Translations under genes and position numbers: made by a program
Source: Cylindrospermopsis curvispora GIHE-G1
GTDB taxonomy: Bacteria > Cyanobacteriota > Cyanobacteriia > Cyanobacteriales > Nostocaceae
Assembly: GCF_014489415.1 (NCBI RefSeq)
Contig: NZ_CP060822.1
Coordinates: 1,808,311-1,872,310 of the forward strand
Length of the DNA: 64,000 bases
Direction: 5' to 3'
Notes under the pieces: model-generated
Databases searched by the model: none
Told to the model about the DNA's origin: nothing
The model's input: only the letters and a program-made list of their open reading frames with translations
Part shown: in pieces, positions 39,301-46,588 of the stretch
Numbering within the stretch: position 1 is the first letter of the stretch
How the letters are laid out: every line of letters starts with the position of its first letter

Positions 39301-39971
39301 ATTTCCTTCACCAGTCTCCCGACGATTGAATCTTGACCTAGTAGATTAACTGGCAAAAATAATGCTGGATATCCCGTATCAAATAAAGCTGGTACACTAG
39401 AAGACAAGGCCTGACACTGGGCTAATAATAATTGACGGTATAGATATTCATCCGGATTAGTCTGTTTACTTGCTAGATCCTCCCATTTTTTCAGGGTTTC
39501 TCGATTAATTCCAGCTATTTCTCCCGTATCTGCTATGGAATCCCTATCTCGCAAAATGTCCGGATCTACCAAACTGCGATCGCTACTACTTAACACCCTT
39601 CCGATATAGCCCTTAACCTCCATAAAGCGCAGTGCTACTAATCGGTTAAACCAGGTATAGGCAATTTCCTCAATCAGTATATCCAGAACACTATCAGCTT
39701 GTTTAGTTAACTTTTTGTCTAAATTTTTAGATGCTTGTTGTTTTAATAAATATTCTATATGGGAATGTAGTTGTTGATATTGTTTAGCTTCCTCGCTATT
39801 GAGAGTTTGCTCCCCACTCAATAAACCTCCCGCAAAGGTCCTTTGGTCAGTAATGGTCTTTTCGGTAATGGTTTTTTCGGTAATGGTAAGTTGGGTAGCA
39901 CGAGTGCTTACCTGTTCTTTTAGATGGTTCCGTGCCCAAATGGCAAAGTTTTTAATAGTGGTTCTATTCAT
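36333..39971 (-). CDS. pglX: BREX DNA adenine methyltransferase PglX
   Basis: 1212 residues. SAM-binding motif I is 'VIDPACGSGHILVYAFDLL' (about residue 346) and the N6-adenine catalytic motif 'VVANPPYMG' is near residue 515. The region about 600-950 serves as target recognition, and a coiled coil lies near the C-terminus ('KLQGEITKYQKQLEI'). PglX methylates host DNA at a non-palindromic site, marking self from phage DNA. The N-terminal segment has a 5-residue tandem duplication (TITEK-TITEK-TITDQ), coded by 15-bp repeats at about 39850-39895. Unlike most type I loci, brxC is not directly upstream: an RNase T2 gene and a MITE intervene, so the pglX promoter is probably in the 212-bp gap. Confidence 0.95.
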   Translation of the reverse strand: MNRTTIKNFAIWARNHLKEQVSTRATQLTITEKTITEKTITDQRTFAGGLLSGEQTLNSEEAKQYQQLHSHIEYLLKQQASKNLDKKLTKQADSVLDILIEEIAYTWFNRLVALRFMEVKGYIGRVLSSSDRSLVDPDILRDRDSIADTGEIAGINRETLKKWEDLASKQTNPDEYLYRQLLLAQCQALSSSVPALFDTGYPALFLPVNLLGQDSIVGRLVKEIAQEDWEDIEIVGWLYQFYISERKDQVIGAKSKIEAKDIPAATQLFTPRWIVQYMVENSLGRLWLENHPQSNLREKMPYYLEGEKIRGGEEQSGDTAPLLGLLNPTPPSFKKVSPGIPLTPEELTVIDPACGSGHILVYAFDLLVEIYKEQGYLEKDIPGLILTHNLYGLDIDERAVQLASFAVLMKARAINKRVFKNAPTLNIKTVRCTRGYKLPAIQGVVEKDWQPLMEAFSDADNLGSLITPPSFNGTILRKQLADLALDNPLFQQEFVVFLRHLVDQAELLSNQYWVVVANPPYMGNRSFNLTIKTFVDKFYTKSKGDLFACFMERTIEMTENYGFMSAINQQSWMFLSTYEELRKYFLSNYTISSMLHLGSRTFPEIGGEVVQSTAFIVNKKEPINDRATYIRLVDYNDSELKRRNFISNKHRYSGVNQVNFSKIPGSAIAYWVSDKILEIFQQSKPLNDIANPCVGLQTGNNDRFLRLWTEVNINNIGFGLDSREAAKKSGKKWFPYNKGGEFRKWYGNQEYVVNWENDGFEIRNFGTEHGLKARSRPQNTDKYFQESITWSSVSSSYFSVRYSPKGFIFDVKGSSIFPHSQIIINLVGLLCSKVIANFMEIMNPTVSFQVGNVANLPIITSLQDSVFNQSIEQAINIAREDWDNFETSWDFQTHPLLRENSPNISTSFTNWQNRTETAFRQLQLLEEENNRYWIKSYGLETELTPEVPEDQVTIHRADPQRDMRSLISYIIGCIMGRYSLDKPGIIHAGSKFDPSLHQKFPASNDAIIPITDQTYFPNDILTRFEEFLQIAWDPNNLSANLKFIADTLTIKNSESPRERIRRYFLQEFISDHIQTYKKRPIYWLFTSGKKRAFNALIYLHRYQEDTLSRMRTDYVLELQIKLQGEITKYQKQLEISTNNADKKIATKRLKELQDQQSELAEYQEKLQHLADARIKLDLDDGVAYNYCQFKGLVYEGTDLKIADLEKASQWKN

Positions 39972-39983
39972 AACAAAAGTTGA

Positions 39984-40105
39984 ATAAGTAAGTGGGTGGA
40001 ATTAAATATAAGATGAACGTAGGTTGGGTTGAAGTATGAAACCCAACACCCCCATGGGTCTCGTTACTCGACCCATCCTACAAATAATTGTGCATATCTA
40101 CTTAC
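39984..40105 (-). mobile_element. R3 MITE-like element, copy 3, inside the BREX locus
   Basis: Complete 122-bp copy in reverse orientation (ends ATAAGTAAGTGGG ... CTACTTACT) located 12 bp upstream of the pglX ATG. It could disturb or supply the pglX promoter. Together with the neighbouring RNase T2 gene it splits the BREX operon. Confidence 0.75.
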
Positions 40106-40183
40106 TGGTTTTATTTTTGACTTTTCCCTGGTTGAAAACACCAGGGACTCTAGCAAACCAAAAAATTTTTTAAAAAATCTTTA

Positions 40184-40939
40184 TTAGTTTAAACTGCTAA
40201 CACCAAAGCCATCAACCACAACTTGACTACAAGACTGACCACCACTGGGAAGTAGGAGATCCGCCAGTTTTTGACCAACCTGAGGGCGTTTGATTTTCAG
40301 ACGAATTTCGGTGGCCAAATTGTTCCTAGAATCGCATTTAAGACTCAAACTGGAAGAACTACCACTGCCAAAAGTTCCTTCAAATGCTGTTTTTACCTGA
40401 TCTAGGGAGATTGTTTCACCTATGTGCTCAACAAACAAATTTCGCACTTGAGAATCATTAAATTCCTTCAGTAGGTCTACAGATAAATCATAGTAATCAT
40501 CCGAGTTTCTCCCATCACAGGTTCCATGTTTGATCCATTCATGACGTTCAAGACTAGACTCTCCAAAACCCGGCATTACTTCATCTAATTCATCAGTAGT
40601 TTCTCCGTCTACCTCCACTGTGGGTAAATCTTTCCAGTTCCCGGTTTTGTCGTTCTTGATATTACTAGCGGAAACATTACAGTATTCCAACTTATCCGGC
40701 CATAATCCATGTAAGGTGAAGTTACTAGCATCGTAGCTGGTTGCTGTTTGTTCCTGACATTCTGCTTTATCCCCATGGGTTTCACAAAATCCAGGTTGCC
40801 AGGATAATGCTAAAGTATATTTTTGAGCGCATCCTTTGGTGGGACAATTATCTGCTATTGCAGTTCCTTGATGAGTAAGTAGAAAAGCTAGTACACATGC
40901 TATTACTAGTCTTACAGATTGCATAAGTCGTCTAGTCAT
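40184..40939 (-). CDS. Ribonuclease T2, secreted type, inserted in the BREX operon
   Basis: 251 residues from ATG 40939 (a GTG at 40963 is possible). A signal peptide is clear: basic 'MTRRLMQSVR', hydrophobic 'LVIACVLAFLLTH', cleavage near 'GTAIA-DNCP'. Both catalytic signatures of the T2 family are intact: CAS I 'FTLHGLWPD' (about residue 77) and CAS II 'RHEWIKHGTC' (about 130), giving the two histidines, the glutamate and the lysine. At least eight cysteines would form disulfides outside the cytosol. Related E. coli RNase I is periplasmic and scavenges RNA. The position between brxC (64 bp away) and pglX (on the same strand) is not part of any BREX type I know. Confidence 0.88.
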   Translation of the reverse strand: MTRRLMQSVRLVIACVLAFLLTHQGTAIADNCPTKGCAQKYTLALSWQPGFCETHGDKAECQEQTATSYDASNFTLHGLWPDKLEYCNVSASNIKNDKTGNWKDLPTVEVDGETTDELDEVMPGFGESSLERHEWIKHGTCDGRNSDDYYDLSVDLLKEFNDSQVRNLFVEHIGETISLDQVKTAFEGTFGSGSSSSLSLKCDSRNNLATEIRLKIKRPQVGQKLADLLLPSGGQSCSQVVVDGFGVSSLN

Positions 40940-40977
40940 AAGTTCAGATTCGTTAGAAAACACACAAAATTTATCAC

Positions 40978-40983
40978 ATTATA
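40978..40983 (-). promoter_or_regulatory. Possible -10 box for the RNase T2 gene
   Basis: TATAAT on the minus strand, 38 bp upstream of the ATG at 40939 and just after the brxC stop. It lies within a short direct duplication (TTTATCACATTAT twice, about 40970-40996). A matching -35 box is not obvious, so this is a weak call. Confidence 0.35.
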
Positions 40984-41003
40984 TTTATCACATTATTTTG
41001 GCA

Positions 41004-44000
41004 TCATCTCTCCAAACGGATTCTGTAACCTGTTTGAATCTGTTTGAGAAATTCCTCCCGCAATACTCCCAGATACACCTCCACATCTTCTTCATTTTCT
41101 AGCACTTTGCTGGGAGTAAATCTCCCCAACTGAATAAAAGTGATGGGTTTTACTTGCTCTGGTATGTGGTTTGCTGTATGATATGATTTGCCCAATTTTT
41201 CTTGAACTTTTTGAGCTTCAGCATCTATTTTCTTCCATAACTGGTTTGTCTTGTCGCTTAATTCGCTCCGATGGGCGATCGCTGAATCAATAGTTTTGAT
41301 TTCCGATGGGTGAAAATTGTTTATCTCCTGGGTGATCTCAGAAATTTCATTGACAATCGCTGGGTATTGCTCCTGAATATAATCGCGTATTTCTTTTTCT
41401 TGGTTTTCCATTTCCCGATGCAGTTCTCCAATCTTTTGTCGGAGGATTTCCTGTATTTTTTGCTGCACTGGTTTCAGCAAATTTGGCAACAGCTGTATTT
41501 TACTGGTTGGGTCATCCATATTGAGAATTTCCTCAACTGATTTTACCTGCTCCAGCAGTTCCTCTTCCTCAATATGGCGCAATTCTGGTTTCAACTCTTT
41601 TAAACTCTGTTGAGCTTCTTGAAATATTTTCAGTTGTGAGGTGAAGAAAGACCTTAACTTTTGTAAGTCATCAATATATTCTTCCAGGTCATCCCGACGA
41701 CCACGAACAAGCTGAAAAAACTCCTGTTCATGAGAGTTATCCGTTCTTAGCTCTTCTAGCATGGCTATGTGGTCTTTCAGCAAATTCCCAAATGGTAATT
41801 GCTGTTCTTGAGTCAGTTTTAACCATTCTTTTAACCTTTGAACATGTTGCCATAAAAGTTCTTGATAGGTTTGAAATAATTTGCCACTTTCCGTAGGTAT
41901 GTCTAGTATATTCTTATCTAGTATATTCTTATCAAGTAATTGACTGGCTAAGTCTCTAGCCACCTTTAAACTAGCTGGATCAATGGTACTAGCCAATCTC
42001 ACAATATAAGTTTCTTTACCATCGCGAGAAAGTAACTTATCTATTAGTCCTTCCTCTTGTAGATTGACCTTATTTTGTGCGTGTCTCAATTCAACTACAC
42101 CTGCATTAGCCAACTCTGCCATTATCCCTAGGGTGTCTAGCTCTGACCAACCATAGGGAGTACAGGTAAATTTATCTATTAAAGATTTAATCGTAGTTGG
42201 ATGATATTTATTTTGACTATGCAAAAAAGATTCCATGTCTTTTCGTGCGGATATATTAACGTCCTTAACCACCTCTCCATCGGTGGTCTTTTCTTGGATA
42301 TGACGAGTTAAGGCATTTTTCACCTGATCTGAATTTTCAAATCCACTATCGATGTATTTTAACTTGCTGTAGGCATTGTTAATTAAATAGGTAAGAGCTT
42401 GTTTTAATAACTCTGTTGCAAATTCAGTTCGAGTAATTTCTACTTTATTGCCATAACTAAACACATCCGCACTGGCAATAAGTTTTTGTAGGCTATCTTT
42501 GATATTTTTCTCCCGCTGTGTATTTTCATCTTTCCGTGCTGTTATAATCTTTTGAATACTGGGACTAAGATTACTACCGGCTTTTTGGCGCAGATACTGA
42601 TCGGTTTGACTAAACGTCTCTAAGTCTTGCAAAAGGTGATCCTCATTCCCTAGCCTAATTAATAACTCTGGACTTGACTGGGTTGTGATTAGACACTTTG
42701 TATTGTTCTCAAATTCAGCATAGTTTTCTCCATAGGGAGTAATAATATGCACAGTTAGTTCTTGTAATTTCTTTCCATGATCACGCTCATCTAACTTTCG
42801 ATTGAATGAATACTTACGTTTACCAAATTTGAATTCCCTATCGGTCAAAATTGATCCCCACACCCATTCTTGCAGTTTTTTGTAAATCTCCCCTGGGTTC
42901 ACCCTTGTGTTTTTAATTTCTTTACTAATATCTTGCTCTTCGTTTGTGAGAAATATGTATTCATCTGTATTACGCTGAATTAGGGTTTGTTTTTCCAATC
43001 TTCCCAGGGCTTCTGCTACTTGTTTTTTCAAGCCTAGTCTATCTTCATCTATGTCGGTTAAACTCAAAGTCGTTAAGTTTTCTAAGTTTGCCCTAATCTC
43101 TTTAATATATTTAATCATAAATAGGGTTTTTAAGAGCTGAATATCAAACTCCTTTAGTTGGGGATTATTCGTAGCCTGGGTAATCACCTGACTAATAACA
43201 CTATCCAAAAAACCCTCAATGGCCAAATAAAAAGTATGAAAAGGAACTAACTTACCCAGGGATTGTGCGGAAATTGCTTGGGAAGCAACCTGAAAAGCGT
43301 CCAGCAAGGAGCGTTCTCCCGATGCTAAATGTTTACCCGCAGAACCCATTAACCGAATTTGGGTAAATACCTTCTGCAACAGATAAAACTGATAGGGAAT
43401 AAACGGATAAGCTGCCACAAAATCCTGTGCATCTTTATACCCTGGTATATCCGCAGAGTCCCTAAAGGTGATTTGGTTTCTGAGAATGGCAATTTTTTCT
43501 GTATATAGGACTTCCAAACGTTTTTTAGCTTCGTCAGTTTTAGACAATAACCGTAATTTAATTACCTCATCAGTATTAGCAGAAGATAAATTCAGGGGAC
43601 GATGAAAACGTCCAATAATTTTAGAGAACTCTTCCCCCTTGATTTTGTTTTTGGTGATTTCATCCATAGCTTCTTGGGATGTGACCAGCACCCAAGCTCT
43701 TCCCTGACAATGGATACCCAAATCTTCCACTACTGTTTGCAGATTGAGCATTAATTTGGTATCTTCGCCAATATACTGACCTACCTCATCTACCATAAAA
43801 ACTAGGCGATGTTTTGGTCCCTTGGTGTGTAAATACTCTTTAACTGTTTTGGCAAACTCTTCTGGACTTAAAGTATATTTCTCATTGAACTCTAATAGGC
43901 GATTAGCCTGTTCTCCACTCATTCCTGTGCTAACGGTTAGAGCAGCAACAATATCATCTTGATAAAAAGCCCAAGCTTCTCGAGTTTCTTCCCAGGATTG

Positions 44001-44573
44001 GTTGGTTTGGCGATAAAAAGCCTCTTTAAAGGGCTCATACTTACCTTTACTTTCTAATTGACGTTCAAACCGGGCAATTTCCGGTGTTGTGCCAAAATAT
44101 CCCAAATGGTCGTCAAAGACTTTTTGGAATACCTTGGTAATGGTTTCTTTGTCATTTTTATTATTGGCATCGGCCTTAGAATCAATATTAAAGAGAATTA
44201 CATCACAATGAGTTTGTGCTGCTAAGGCAATATTTGCCAACAGGGATGGGTCGGGAATTCTTTGGGAATCGAAGTAATCTAAAGCCCGATTATTTCCCAC
44301 CGAACGATTTTCTAGTATATAGGAAAGTATTTTCAAAAAATGAGATTTACCAGAACCAAAGAATCCGGAAATCCACACACCCATCTTATCCGTGGGACTT
44401 TCAATTGATTCAGCAAATCTGCCAAAAAAGGTATAAAAATGCTTTTTGAGTTCTTCGGTAACTACATACTCTTCTAACTCTTGACGGATATTAGTATCAT
44501 CCTGCTGTCCCACCTTGATGACACCATTAATACTGCGGTTAATATCCTTGGCAAACAGTTCAGCAATGTTCAT
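41004..44573 (-). CDS. brxC: BREX P-loop ATPase BrxC
   Basis: 1189 residues from ATG 44573 ('MNIAELFAKDINRSINGVIKV'). Walker A is 'GFFGSGKSHFLKIL' (70-83), Walker B 'RLVFMVDEVGQYIG' (about residue 255), with a long helical and coiled-coil C-terminal half (about 850-1130). BrxC is an ATPase essential for BREX in tested hosts and thought to be part of the large complex with PglX, PglZ and BrxB. Its start overlaps the brxB end by 14 bases, implying translational coupling. A 15-bp tandem duplication (about 41900-41935) gives 'NILDKNILDKNIL'. The following gene is RNase T2 instead of pglX. Confidence 0.93.
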   Translation of the reverse strand: MNIAELFAKDINRSINGVIKVGQQDDTNIRQELEEYVVTEELKKHFYTFFGRFAESIESPTDKMGVWISGFFGSGKSHFLKILSYILENRSVGNNRALDYFDSQRIPDPSLLANIALAAQTHCDVILFNIDSKADANNKNDKETITKVFQKVFDDHLGYFGTTPEIARFERQLESKGKYEPFKEAFYRQTNQSWEETREAWAFYQDDIVAALTVSTGMSGEQANRLLEFNEKYTLSPEEFAKTVKEYLHTKGPKHRLVFMVDEVGQYIGEDTKLMLNLQTVVEDLGIHCQGRAWVLVTSQEAMDEITKNKIKGEEFSKIIGRFHRPLNLSSANTDEVIKLRLLSKTDEAKKRLEVLYTEKIAILRNQITFRDSADIPGYKDAQDFVAAYPFIPYQFYLLQKVFTQIRLMGSAGKHLASGERSLLDAFQVASQAISAQSLGKLVPFHTFYLAIEGFLDSVISQVITQATNNPQLKEFDIQLLKTLFMIKYIKEIRANLENLTTLSLTDIDEDRLGLKKQVAEALGRLEKQTLIQRNTDEYIFLTNEEQDISKEIKNTRVNPGEIYKKLQEWVWGSILTDREFKFGKRKYSFNRKLDERDHGKKLQELTVHIITPYGENYAEFENNTKCLITTQSSPELLIRLGNEDHLLQDLETFSQTDQYLRQKAGSNLSPSIQKIITARKDENTQREKNIKDSLQKLIASADVFSYGNKVEITRTEFATELLKQALTYLINNAYSKLKYIDSGFENSDQVKNALTRHIQEKTTDGEVVKDVNISARKDMESFLHSQNKYHPTTIKSLIDKFTCTPYGWSELDTLGIMAELANAGVVELRHAQNKVNLQEEGLIDKLLSRDGKETYIVRLASTIDPASLKVARDLASQLLDKNILDKNILDIPTESGKLFQTYQELLWQHVQRLKEWLKLTQEQQLPFGNLLKDHIAMLEELRTDNSHEQEFFQLVRGRRDDLEEYIDDLQKLRSFFTSQLKIFQEAQQSLKELKPELRHIEEEELLEQVKSVEEILNMDDPTSKIQLLPNLLKPVQQKIQEILRQKIGELHREMENQEKEIRDYIQEQYPAIVNEISEITQEINNFHPSEIKTIDSAIAHRSELSDKTNQLWKKIDAEAQKVQEKLGKSYHTANHIPEQVKPITFIQLGRFTPSKVLENEEDVEVYLGVLREEFLKQIQTGYRIRLER

Positions 44574-45162
44574 AGACAGCTCCATGATGTGGTATTAAAG
44601 CAAAAGCTCGATAATAGTTATCACTTTTAAAGGTATTAAATAAACAGAGTTCTTGACCATCATAGGATCCGGGAAAGAACAGCACTAAGGGAATGTGGTC
44701 AAGATAAGGTTGTAGACCATTCAAAATACTGTGGGATCTAATTAGGGGCCAACTCGCTCCAACTCCAGTCAGGAATACTAATTGTTCGTTCCCTTGGAGA
44801 TGGTTTTGGATCTGAGTAATCACCTTTTCGGGTCGAACTATAGGTTGGATTTTATTCCAGAGAGATTTGTGTCCTTCTTTCGCTTCTACAATAAAAGCTT
44901 TATTGAGAATTCCTTTTTCTTGTAATATCTCTAGGATTATATTATACAGATTGAATTCTTTAACGACTAGATTTATTGGATCCCTAGTTAACTGCGAAAT
45001 AAGTATTTTAGTATATTCTTGGACATATATTTCATCTTCTGGAGCATAATCAAAAACGTAGAAACCAATCTCATTGCCAATACCACGATTGCCCAACAGT
45101 CGGGAGTCTTGTAGTTTAGGTAGTAGTTGATTTAATCGTTCCTGAATACTCAATTTAGACAT
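44560..45162 (-). CDS. brxB: BREX protein BrxB (DUF1788)
   Basis: 200 residues, DUF1788. Recognisable features: N-terminal 'MSKLSIQERLNQLLPKL', a central 'NEQLVFLTGVGASWPLIRSH' segment (from residue about 123) and the C-terminal 'PLVLFFPGSYDGQELCLF', all typical of BrxB. It is a small accessory protein needed for BREX defence in systems studied. It is first in the operon here; the usual first gene, brxA (DUF1819, about 200 residues), is not upstream. Its promoter must lie in 45163-45380. Confidence 0.9.
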   Translation of the reverse strand: MSKLSIQERLNQLLPKLQDSRLLGNRGIGNEIGFYVFDYAPEDEIYVQEYTKILISQLTRDPINLVVKEFNLYNIILEILQEKGILNKAFIVEAKEGHKSLWNKIQPIVRPEKVITQIQNHLQGNEQLVFLTGVGASWPLIRSHSILNGLQPYLDHIPLVLFFPGSYDGQELCLFNTFKSDNYYRAFALIPHHGAVYEHC

Positions 45163-45389
45163 CTGTTTAGGTTAGCAGCACTCAAGAGCTAGTATAACAG
45201 GCGATCGCATTTTTGAGGAGGGGCTATTATATTTTATGTTATGTTTTATCCAGATAGGTTTGCAGACCATAGCGTGGTTCTTATGAAGCATCAATTGGCA
45301 AAGCTTCTTTTTGATAGAGAAGTCAAAGCGCTAGGATCATTCAACCAGTTGGTTTATAGACCGTAGCGCGGTTCTGTAGTAATATCCAC

Positions 45390-45542
45390 TTACCAGGATG
45401 CTAATCTACCCCTCTTATAGGGTACACCGGTAAAAGGTTGAAAACCAGTCATGGGATAAGCATCATCGGTGGGGCTGAATATGCGCATAAAAGCTTCACT
45501 GAGAAATTGAACAACTCTAGAAAGCGATTTGGAGATCATCAT
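45390..45542 (-). CDS. 50-residue small protein, unknown
   Basis: Begins 'MMISKSLSRVVQFLSEAF' and continues 'MRIFSPTDDAYPMTGFQPF' to 'RLASW'. An AAGGAG ribosome site stands nine bases before the ATG, and the sequence looks coding: a short amphipathic helix followed by a proline- and aromatic-rich tail. It resembles small conserved cyanobacterial proteins, but I cannot name a family. It is on the same strand as brxB, 227 bp upstream of it, so it could be read into the BREX operon; equally it may be an unrelated chromosomal gene at the island border. Confidence 0.6.
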   Translation of the reverse strand: MMISKSLSRVVQFLSEAFMRIFSPTDDAYPMTGFQPFTGVPYKRGRLASW

Positions 45543-45711
45543 AAACTTCGACTCCTTATTATTATGCTATTTATCTGATGTACCTGCAGTGTAATTCCAA
45601 ATCTTGGGACTGACTCATTTTTGTAATATATATACAAGTAACTCAACTTTTCTTAAAAGTTCAATTGGAGTAGTTTTAGGTAAGTTTTATTGGTATAAAA
45701 TAAACTTGAGA

Positions 45712-45733
45712 ATATTTTCTCGTAAGAAAATAT
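45712..45733 (+). promoter_or_regulatory. Hairpin in the queE leader
   Basis: ATATTTTCT-CGTA-AGAAAATAT, a perfect 9-bp stem, 33 bp before the queE ATG and just after a TATAAA-like box (about 45695). It could be an operator or an mRNA structure. It does not fit the preQ1-I riboswitch consensus I know. Confidence 0.4.
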
Positions 45734-45766
45734 AGTCATCCACCTTATGAGTAGAAAACCAGAGAA

Positions 45767-46393
45767 ATGTCGATTTTAGAAATCAAGCTACCCATTCATG
45801 AAACTTTTCAGAGTACAGTTCAAGGTGAAGGATATTGGACTGGTTCTTTAGTAGATTTTATTCGCTTGTCTGGTTGTCCATTGAGCTGTCCTTGGTGTGA
45901 CACTGGTTATGCGGATGGTGGGGCAAACTTACCACGATTTGAGCGTACCATTGGTGAGCTTCTAGCAGAACTAAAATCTCCGAGAATAGTTATTAGTGGT
46001 GGAGAACCATTCATTCACAAGCATTTACCTGAATTAGTTGAGGCCTTGTTAGATGCTGGTAAACAAGTTAATATTGAAACATCAGGATCTTTTTGGAAAG
46101 AAGTTCCTTTATCAGCTTGGATCACCCTATCTCCCAAGGAACATATTAACCCTAAATATCCAGTACAGAATCAGTTTTGGAGTAGAGCTAATGAAGCGAA
46201 AATAGTTATAGAAACTGGTCAGGAAATTGATTTTTATCAAGAACATTTATCCGCACACCCTGATTTGTGTGTTTACCTACAACCTGAGTGGAATAGTTCA
46301 TCAAAATCACTGGCTCTGATTTTGCAGTTATTACAACAAAAACCCGATTATAAACTTTCTTTACAAACACACAAATATATAGGTTTACAATGA
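45767..46393 (+). CDS. queE: 7-carboxy-7-deazaguanine synthase (QueE)
   Basis: 208 residues. Radical-SAM enzyme that converts the QueD product to 7-carboxy-7-deazaguanine on the way to preQ0 and queuosine. The cluster cysteines 37, 41 and 44 are in '[12 protein letters not shown]', spaced C-x3-C-x2-C. '[13 protein letters not shown]' at about residue 14 and '[21 protein letters not shown]' (start about 73) are family signatures; the second contains the SAM-binding GGE. Slightly short but complete. It stands alone at the border of the BREX island, far from queD. Confidence 0.9.
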   Translation: MSILEIKLPIHETFQSTVQGEGYWTGSLVDFIRLSGCPLSCPWCDTGYADGGANLPRFERTIGELLAELKSPRIVISGGEPFIHKHLPELVEALLDAGKQVNIETSGSFWKEVPLSAWITLSPKEHINPKYPVQNQFWSRANEAKIVIETGQEIDFYQEHLSAHPDLCVYLQPEWNSSSKSLALILQLLQQKPDYKLSLQTHKYIGLQ

Positions 46394-46588
46394 GTAGGTT
46401 TTTTGAGTAGGTTTTTTCTCCTAACACTTTATAAAGTTATAAAGGTTCAATAGACTTACTTACGAGTTAAAATAAAATGCGATCGCTTAATGCGGACTCA
46501 AAAAAAATGTGGTAATTATCAGGTGGGAATTTGAAAATAGAGTTCCCAAGAACGGTTGTTGTGTGTTTATAGTTTTAAGATCCCAATA

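Larger units (their letters stand above)
45163..45766. other. 604-bp region between brxB and queE
   Basis: Where brxA would be expected, only a 50-codon gene (45390-45542) is found. The stretch also contains two copies, about 95 bp apart, of a small imperfect palindrome: 'AGACCATAGCGTGGTTCT' (about 45259) and 'AGACCGTAGCGCGGTTCT' (about 45358); one HIP1 site (about 45203); and a hairpin before queE. No brxA fragment can be recognised in any frame. Confidence 0.6.

Noticed and set aside
45163-45389. Hidden or frameshifted brxA
   Set aside because: No stretch resembling DUF1819 could be read in any frame of the 604 bp upstream of brxB.
45590-45766. preQ1 riboswitch before queE
   Set aside because: The hairpin at 45712-45733 has an AT-only stem and no C-rich loop or A-rich tail of the preQ1-I class.
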